Below the pieces are notes generated by a model. That model ran no database searches, was not told the origin of the DNA, and saw nothing but the letters and a program-made list of their open reading frames with translations. A stretch of 10,580 nt of DNA from Lachnospiraceae bacterium (GTDB lineage: Bacteria > Bacillota > Clostridia > Lachnospirales > Lachnospiraceae). Shown here piece by piece: positions 5,914-10,580 of the stretch; position 1 is the stretch's first letter; each line of letters starts with the position of its first letter. The translations under genes were made by a program, and so were the position numbers. The DNA is taken from NCBI GenBank assembly GCA_024691065.1, contig JAILOA010000089.1:1-10580 (forward strand), read 5' to 3'.

Positions 5914-6654
5914 ATGGAAAAGTTAAAAGAGTTTTATTATAAATATAATTTACTGATTATCATTTTATATTTTCCACTGTATATGCTTTGGTTTGTATGG
6001 CTGGAGAAGAGAAAAGTACCGTATTTTGAAATTCATTGCAAGTTGGATGATATCATCCCTTTCAATGAATATTTTATCGTCCCTTATATGATGTGGTTTG
6101 CTTATGTGGTTATTATCGTGGTTTTATTGGGGGTGAAGCTTTCATATATGCCTTGGTACAAGGAAAGCTTCCCGCTTTATAATTTCTTTAAAAACCGTTC
6201 GGATAGGGATTTTGCATTGTGCAGTTTACAGCTTATACTTGGAATGACAATCAGTCTTATAATATTTACGGTATTTCCGAACTGTCAGAATCTAAGGCCG
6301 GAGATGCTTGAGTTGGATAATTTTTTTGCCCGAGTGGTAGCGGGATTATATAAAACCGATACATCCACAAATGTATTTCCAAGTCTCCATGTATACAATG
6401 CATTGGTTGTAAATCATTGGTTTTGTGTAAGTAAGTCCCTTAACAGTTCATCCAATAAAGTGAAGGTAATATGTCAAGGTATTTCTGTTATTATTTGTGT
6501 GATGATTTGTTTATCTACTATGTTTCTAAAGCAACATTCCGCATTGGATGTACTGGGAGCACTTGTATTATTTGCTCTTTTGCGGTTGGTTACGGAATTT
6601 AACACGATAAAGAAATCCGACACGGTAAAGAAGTCCAACACTTCCAAACAGTGA
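5914..6654 (+). CDS. PAP2/AUR1-like integral membrane phosphatase or phosphotransferase
   Basis: The 246-residue protein has about six hydrophobic segments (roughly 12-30, 55-75, 103-122, 153-170, 186-204, 212-227). The PAP2 signature is present: VFPSLHV (154-160) with His159, and KQHSALDVL (206-214) with the catalytic pair His208 and Asp212. The N-terminal LDDIIPFNEYFIVPY (44-58) resembles the AUR1/inositol-phosphorylceramide-synthase branch rather than classical phosphatidic-acid phosphatases. It should hydrolyse or transfer a phosphate-linked lipid headgroup (polyprenyl-phosphate, phosphatidate or similar) at the membrane surface. The substrate is not readable. AAGGA (5901-5905) lies 8 bases before the ATG. 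The C-terminus carries a short Lys/Ser/Thr tail in which KKSDTVKKSNT repeats a unit. It is followed by the strong terminator at 6797-6837. Confidence 0.85.
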   Translation: MEKLKEFYYKYNLLIIILYFPLYMLWFVWLEKRKVPYFEIHCKLDDIIPFNEYFIVPYMMWFAYVVIIVVLLGVKLSYMPWYKESFPLYNFFKNRSDRDFALCSLQLILGMTISLIIFTVFPNCQNLRPEMLELDNFFARVVAGLYKTDTSTNVFPSLHVYNALVVNHWFCVSKSLNSSSNKVKVICQGISVIICVMICLSTMFLKQHSALDVLGALVLFALLRLVTEFNTIKKSDTVKKSNTSKQ

Positions 6655-6796
6655 AGGCATAGGTGGGATATAGGGAATTTTGAAGAGTGAAGTGCCCTGT
6701 GTTATGAGCAAGTAGCGAAGCGGATTAAAGAATATCATTGACTGTGCTAAATAATAAGCAGAATCAGAATATATTACATTAAAAATAATAAAAAAG

Positions 6797-6837
6797 GAGT
6801 CCTACAACTCATAAAGCTGTAGGACTCTATTTTTTTT
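6797..6837. terminator. Strong bidirectional intrinsic terminator
   Basis: GAGTCCTACA (6797-6806) is a perfect inverse of TGTAGGACTC (6818-6827), giving a 10-pair stem with an 11-base loop. On the plus strand it is followed by TATTTTTTTT (6828-6837), ending the PAP2 transcript. On the minus strand it is followed by C and six T residues, then ATTATTTTT, ending the surface-protein transcript. Both directions meet the intrinsic-terminator pattern. Confidence 0.92.
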
Positions 6838-6843
6838 ACACGC

Positions 6844-6906
6844 CTGAAAGACGTTTTATTCCTTATGTCTAAAGCTATTTTATCTCGTGCTCTGAAAGAC
6901 GTTTTA
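6844..6906. repeat. Two 15-base direct repeats, 48 bases apart
   Basis: CTGAAAGACGTTTTA occurs at 6844-6858 and 6892-6906. The copies lie in the 3' untranslated region of the minus-strand surface protein, between its stop codon (6909-6911) and the terminator. The intervening sequence is not repeated. They may be protein or RNA binding sites or a relic of duplication. Confidence 0.8.
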
Positions 6907-6908
6907 GT

Positions 6909-9821
6909 TTATTCAATGGTTATTGTTATTTTATCAAATACACCATTTTGAGCATATACAAATAATGTGCAATTGCCTTTTTTCTTGGCTTTTATGATAC
7001 CGTCAGAAGAAACTTTGGCTTTCTTTGGTTTGTTTGACTCATATGATATAGGTCTATGCATTTGTATGGATTTACCTTCGGTATCCATGGTTGCGGTAAT
7101 TTGATAGGACTCGCCCTTTTTAAGGGTTACTTCCTTAGGGTCCATAAAAGTTAAGTTAAAGCTTCCGATAGATGAAACCGAAACGCTCTTAGGATTTACG
7201 TAATTACCGTTAGATGTGGTAATATGTATATCAGTGGATGTAACAAGGGTTTCTTTTTTGTTTTTCTTGTTGCCTACACCTTTTTTCAAAGATTTTGTAT
7301 TCTTGTAGGCTACAACCTGGTATTTATAGTAGGTTCCGGAAAGAAGATTATTGTGAGTCCACTTTACTTTCTTCTTTTTCTTGATGGTTTTAAGTAATTT
7401 TTTCTTGTATGTAACTGTACCATCATCACATCGACTTCCGTAAATCAAATAACCATCGGCATTTTTGATTTTGTTCCATTTGATAGTAATAGAATTAGAG
7501 GTTTGTGAAGGAGATTTAAGTTTAAGCTTTCCGAAGTTGGCACCGCTTGAATCCTTTTCGCTTATCTTTGTCTCTATAACATATGGAATAGCTGAAGCTG
7601 TGGCAATTGCAGCAGGAGTTACAGTTGCAGTTGTGCCCTGAGGTGCAATTGTATTAACAGGAGCAACGGTAGCAGTAGATTCTGCAGGCTTTGTTTCTGA
7701 CGGAGTTGTATCAGAAGGAGTCCCGGTAGGAGTTTCTGCCGGAGTTGTTTCCGCAGGTGTAGTCTCGAAAGGAGTTTCTTCCGGTGCTACAGTTTCTTCT
7801 ATAGGAGCTTCGGTTGCATCCTCGCTTATAAACTTAGCAAACAATGTAATCTTTCCGTTTGTATATGGTTCAATTGATGTTACCTTCTTTGTATATAATT
7901 GATCACCGTACCAGCCATCGAATATATAATTTTCTTTTGTTGCATCGGCAAATGAAGCGACACCTTCGGATTCGCTGTAAGTACTTGGGTTGGAAGAATC
8001 ATTGGTTCCGCCGGCGAGTTCATAAACGATATCATAGGTATAAGAAGATACCGCAACCAAATCAACCGTATTGATATAATATTGGAATTCACTATTTGTA
8101 AAATGCAAACCGGTTATCTTCCAGCCTCTGAATGTTTCGCCGGAGTCATTCAATGCACTGCCGTTAGCAGCATTATAAGAATAGATAACAGCCTGGTTTT
8201 TGCTTGAATCATCTTCTACAGTGTATGATTTGGTGCATATAGGATCATCGCTATCAGTAGCATTTGCATCATAATATTTAAGTTTTAATTGAGGATTTAA
8301 TAACCCGTTAAAATCAAGGACGTCGCCTGCATTTAAATACATACCTTCATAAAGAGATACGGATGAGTCTGAGGCAAATGGATATGTCCTGGACTCTGCA
8401 GAAGGAGTGGCTTCAGGAGTAGATGTAGGTTCCACAGTTACTTCAGGTGCTTCCGTAGCTTCCGAAGCATCGATAAACTTAGCATATAAGGTGATATCTC
8501 CGGTTGTGTCTGCGGAAATACCTGTTATAGGATTTTTGTATTTGCTGTCAGTGTACCAGCCGGCAAATACATATCCGTCCTTAGTTGCATCGGCAAGTGT
8601 TTCTACGCCTACATTTTCCGTATAGGTTGCAGGATTTTCGGCTGCATTCGTTCCGCCGTCAAGCTCATAGGTTATATCATAATCATATTGTGTTACAGCC
8701 AAAAGTTTTAAGCAACTGATTATAGGATATGCGCTGTATGAAACATCCATAATCTTCCAACCTCTGAATGATTCTTCACTGTTATCAAGTGCAACGCCGT
8801 AAGCGTCATAATAAGAAAGTATGGACAGTAGATTTTTTGAATCATCTGTTGAAGTATAATAACTGCTGTCAAGTATGAGCTGTGGATCATCGCCTTCTTC
8901 GGGATTTACTACATCATAGTACTTGATATGGAAGTAGTAACCATATGAATAACCCACATAATTCAAAATATCTGTCGGATTAAGATAATCACCTTCCTTA
9001 AGAGGTGTATCATAATTATTTATATCATAAGTTACAGGATCGTATACCGGTCCCGGAGTAGCTGTTTCCACCGGTGTTTCTGTAGATTCCGGAGTAGAAG
9101 TTTCTTCGGGAATAATCTCTTCAAACTTTGCATATAATGTATATTTTCCTGTTGCATAGGATGGAATGTATGAAATGGGATTTTTGAAATTTTCATCTAT
9201 ATACCATCCACAGAAATTGTATCCTTCTTTTGTAGCATCCTCAAAAGAATCCACACCGACCCATTCAGCGTATGTTTCCGGATTATCCGGGCTGTTGGTC
9301 CCGCCGTTTAGCTCATAGGTGATAGGATAGTTATATGAGGTTACTGCCACCAGATTAATGGTCTCCAAATATGTAGGTGTTTCAACTGAGGAATATTTTA
9401 ATTCCTTCACTAACCATCCTCTGAAAGTTTTATCGCTATAAATCGGTTTCTTGATAGATTCGGTAACATCCTCGTAAGAAGAAACGGTAATAATGTCTTC
9501 ATAGGAAAGGTTTTGAGGATGCTTTTCGAAAGTTTGTTCAGAAAGCAAATTACCTAAATCCGTACTGCCTGAAACATCAGGATCATAGTAATTAACGTAA
9601 ATATAATTATTTATGTTTCCGGTATATTTTAAAACTTCCTCTGCATTTAAATACATTCCTTCGTATAAGGCTTCCCGCTTGTCTACAATATTGTAATCAT
9701 AGATGACATCTTCGGATTCTTCCGTGTCTTCTGCGAGAGAATTGCTTACAGGTGTAAGTGCACCGATAATTAAACTCAAACTTAAAAATATTGAAAGAGC
9801 TTTTAAATATTTATTCTTCAT
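6909..9821 (-). CDS. Large exported protein with three InlB-type repeat modules, Fn3-like and Big_2-like domains
   Basis: The 970-residue protein opens with a Sec signal peptide (1-30, likely cut near SLA-ED). Three modules follow. Each has a first half beginning EGMYLNA or EGDYLNP (about 54, 276, 492) and a second half that is a recognisable InlB B-repeat/Listeria-Bacteroides repeat (about 166-234, 382-449, 598-665; hallmark YEL.GGTN, GY.F.GWY and TLYAKF). Thr/Pro/Glu-rich linkers separate modules; the longest is about 667-745. A Lys-rich Fn3-like domain (about 764-868) and a Big_2-like domain (about 886-970) finish it. I see no LPXTG motif, SLH domain or C-terminal membrane segment, so it is secreted or held non-covalently. 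Likely an adhesin or wall-associated scaffold; the ligand is unknown. GAGGAGG (9827-9833) lies 5 bases before the ATG, and it is a single-gene transcript ending at 6797. Confidence 0.88.
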   Translation of the reverse strand: MKNKYLKALSIFLSLSLIIGALTPVSNSLAEDTEESEDVIYDYNIVDKREALYEGMYLNAEEVLKYTGNINNYIYVNYYDPDVSGSTDLGNLLSEQTFEKHPQNLSYEDIITVSSYEDVTESIKKPIYSDKTFRGWLVKELKYSSVETPTYLETINLVAVTSYNYPITYELNGGTNSPDNPETYAEWVGVDSFEDATKEGYNFCGWYIDENFKNPISYIPSYATGKYTLYAKFEEIIPEETSTPESTETPVETATPGPVYDPVTYDINNYDTPLKEGDYLNPTDILNYVGYSYGYYFHIKYYDVVNPEEGDDPQLILDSSYYTSTDDSKNLLSILSYYDAYGVALDNSEESFRGWKIMDVSYSAYPIISCLKLLAVTQYDYDITYELDGGTNAAENPATYTENVGVETLADATKDGYVFAGWYTDSKYKNPITGISADTTGDITLYAKFIDASEATEAPEVTVEPTSTPEATPSAESRTYPFASDSSVSLYEGMYLNAGDVLDFNGLLNPQLKLKYYDANATDSDDPICTKSYTVEDDSSKNQAVIYSYNAANGSALNDSGETFRGWKITGLHFTNSEFQYYINTVDLVAVSSYTYDIVYELAGGTNDSSNPSTYSESEGVASFADATKENYIFDGWYGDQLYTKKVTSIEPYTNGKITLFAKFISEDATEAPIEETVAPEETPFETTPAETTPAETPTGTPSDTTPSETKPAESTATVAPVNTIAPQGTTATVTPAAIATASAIPYVIETKISEKDSSGANFGKLKLKSPSQTSNSITIKWNKIKNADGYLIYGSRCDDGTVTYKKKLLKTIKKKKKVKWTHNNLLSGTYYKYQVVAYKNTKSLKKGVGNKKNKKETLVTSTDIHITTSNGNYVNPKSVSVSSIGSFNLTFMDPKEVTLKKGESYQITATMDTEGKSIQMHRPISYESNKPKKAKVSSDGIIKAKKKGNCTLFVYAQNGVFDKITITIE

Positions 9822-9850
9822 ATGTGCCTCCTCGTCAAAAATATAGCTTG

Positions 9851-9879
9851 ATTATATCATAGATATTTTATAATTTAAA
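9851..9879 (-). promoter_or_regulatory. Probable promoter of the InlB-repeat surface protein
   Basis: On the minus strand a perfect -10 TATAAT (9856-9851) is preceded at 17 bases by TTTAAA (9879-9874), which matches the -35 consensus at 4 of 6 positions. Transcription would start near 9845, leaving a leader of about 24 bases that contains little beyond the GAGGAGG ribosome site. The region is AT-rich, so the -35 assignment is tentative. Confidence 0.6.
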
Positions 9880-10019
9880 TAACGTTTTTTTGAAGATTTT
9901 CTGACAGTATTCGGGCAAAATTATGAAAAACAAAGCGAGGAAATGTGAATGTCACTTTATTTATGGTATTTTGTAATGAAAATCAAGGTTTTACATTGCT
10001 TTCGTAAGGATATTTAGAC

Positions 10020-10048
10020 TTGAAAGAAAGGCATATTTATTATATACT
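10020..10048 (+). promoter_or_regulatory. Sigma-A promoter of the substrate-binding protein gene
   Basis: TTGAAA (10020-10025) and TATACT (10043-10048) are separated by 17 bases, each matching consensus at 5 of 6 positions. Transcription would start near 10055, leaving a leader of about 62 bases before the ATG at 10117. The leader is A-rich and shows no obvious hairpin. Confidence 0.75.
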
Positions 10049-10116
10049 TTAGGGTATTGGAAGTTTCTATAAGTACGGCAAACTGAAGATAAAAAAAACA
10101 TAAAAAAGGGGACGTT

Positions 10117-10580
10117 ATGAAAACTAAATACGGTAAGACAGGAAAAACTAACGGTATTAATTATATGCTTATAGGATTAATAGCTGTTTTTATGCTATCT
10201 ATGTGTATATTTAATACATCAAAACCGGAGGAAGCTATGGCAGAGCAAACCTTTACGGTAGGCTTTGACGCAGAGTTTCCGCCTTATGGTTATCAGGATG
10301 AGAACGGCGAATATGTCGGATTTGACTTGGAGCTCGCTGAGGAAGTATGTAACAGGCGGGGTTGGGAGCTGGTGAAGCAACCCATAGACTGGGATTCTAA
10401 AGATATGGAGCTCTCCACCGGAACCATCGACTGTATATGGAATGGCTTTACCATAAACGGCAGAGAAAATGATTATACCTGGTCGAAGGCATATATCGAT
10501 AACTCACAGGTAGTTATAGTAGGTGCCGACAGCGATATTGAGACCCTATCGGACCTGAAAGGGAAGGTTGTGGTTGTACA
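10117..10580 (+). CDS. Amino-acid ABC transporter substrate-binding protein (SBP_bac_3), 3' end outside the window
   Basis: The reading frame from ATG 10117 stays open to the window edge, giving 154 residues of a protein usually 250-300 long. Residues 17-32 are hydrophobic (MLIGLIAVFMLSMCIF), and AMA-EQ near 40-43 is a good signal-peptidase I site. A Cys follows the hydrophobic core (LSMC, residue 30), but Met before it is not a canonical lipobox. The mature part begins FTVGFDAEFPPYGYQDENG and continues GFDLELAEEVCNR, TGTIDCIWNGFTI and RENDYTWSKAYIDNSQVVIV. These match the ligand-binding lobe-1 motifs of polar amino-acid binding proteins. It captures a small amino acid outside the cell and delivers it to a permease/ATPase pair, probably encoded beyond the edge. 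AAGGGG (10106-10111) sits 5 bases before the ATG. A second perfect ribosome site lies inside, at 10227-10231. Confidence 0.92.
   Translation, partial: MKTKYGKTGKTNGINYMLIGLIAVFMLSMCIFNTSKPEEAMAEQTFTVGFDAEFPPYGYQDENGEYVGFDLELAEEVCNRRGWELVKQPIDWDSKDMELSTGTIDCIWNGFTINGRENDYTWSKAYIDNSQVVIVGADSDIETLSDLKGKVVVV

Larger units (their letters stand above)
6655..6908. other. Intergenic region between convergent genes
   Basis: The first 125 bases (6655-6780) show no open frame with a ribosome site and no convincing promoter; TTGACT at 6739 lacks a -10 at the right distance. After this come the bidirectional terminator (6797-6837) and two copies of a 15-base direct repeat (6844-6858 and 6892-6906) that end just beyond the stop codon of the large surface protein. 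Confidence 0.6.
9822..10116. other. 295-base divergent intergenic region
   Basis: This separates the surface-protein gene (minus) from the substrate-binding protein gene (plus). It holds the minus promoter (9851-9879), the plus promoter (10020-10048) and both ribosome sites. Between 9885 and 10015 I find only two very short open frames of 17 and 22 codons and a small GTGA-ATG-TCAC palindrome (9945-9955). I cannot assign a function to any of these. Confidence 0.6.

Noticed and set aside
6739..6770. TTGACT as the -35 of a promoter towards the terminator
   Set aside because: No -10-like hexamer occurs 16-18 bases downstream, and the only thing it would transcribe is the terminator.
9923..10017. 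Two overlapping mini open frames (17 codons at 9923-9976 and 22 codons at 9949-10017), the second with AGG upstream
   Set aside because: Both are too short to judge in AT-rich intergenic DNA, no promoter is placed to serve them, and nothing in their composition suggests a peptide or toxin family.
1..10580. CRISPR array, tRNA, rRNA, insertion sequence or phage genes
   Set aside because: No regularly spaced repeats, no cloverleaf-like sequence, and no transposase, integrase or structural phage motifs were seen on either strand.

Overview
The window reads as a chromosomal segment from a low-GC anaerobic Firmicute, most likely a member of the Lachnospiraceae (Butyrivibrio, Roseburia or Agathobacter-like). 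The reasons are the AT-rich sequence, strong GGAGG-type ribosome sites, sigma-A promoters with 17-base spacers, Thr/Pro-rich 'TPTPDP'-style linkers in exported proteins, and InlB-type repeats joined to Fn3-like and Big_2-like domains. The assignment rests on style and protein resemblance, not on a marker gene. No tRNA, rRNA, CRISPR array, transposase or phage gene is visible.

Layout. (1) 44-1021, plus strand: a DRE-TIM-type aldolase/lyase of unknown substrate. (2) 1059-1135: a long inverted repeat between convergent genes. (3) 3799-1208, minus strand: an OmpR-family response regulator followed by its membrane histidine kinase, driven by a near-consensus promoter at 3849-3877. (4) 3800-4211: a 412-base divergent intergenic region carrying that promoter, an inverted repeat around it, and a plus-strand promoter at 4090-4118. 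(5) 4212-6654, plus strand: a membrane-anchored transglutaminase-like protein, a DUF5662-like protein, a structured-looking leader, and a PAP2/AUR1-like membrane enzyme. (6) 6797-6837: a strong bidirectional terminator. (7) 9821-6909, minus strand: a 970-residue exported protein with three composite InlB-type modules. (8) 10117-end, plus strand: the start of an amino-acid ABC transporter substrate-binding protein, cut by the window edge.

How the genes may work together. Most products are exported or membrane-bound, so this is an envelope-oriented neighbourhood. The two-component system senses something outside the cell and lies divergent to the transglutaminase/DUF5662/PAP2 group. Regulation of that group by the system is plausible from the arrangement but is not shown by the sequence.

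I see no clear, complete new defence or mobile system. The best leads are: a leader RNA with mutually exclusive helices before the PAP2 gene; an 80-residue charged insertion inside the kinase ATP-binding domain; a 120-base element with terminal inverted repeats that contains the regulator's promoter; the hidden second repeat type in the InlB-like protein; and an internal ribosome site exactly at the predicted mature start of the substrate-binding protein.
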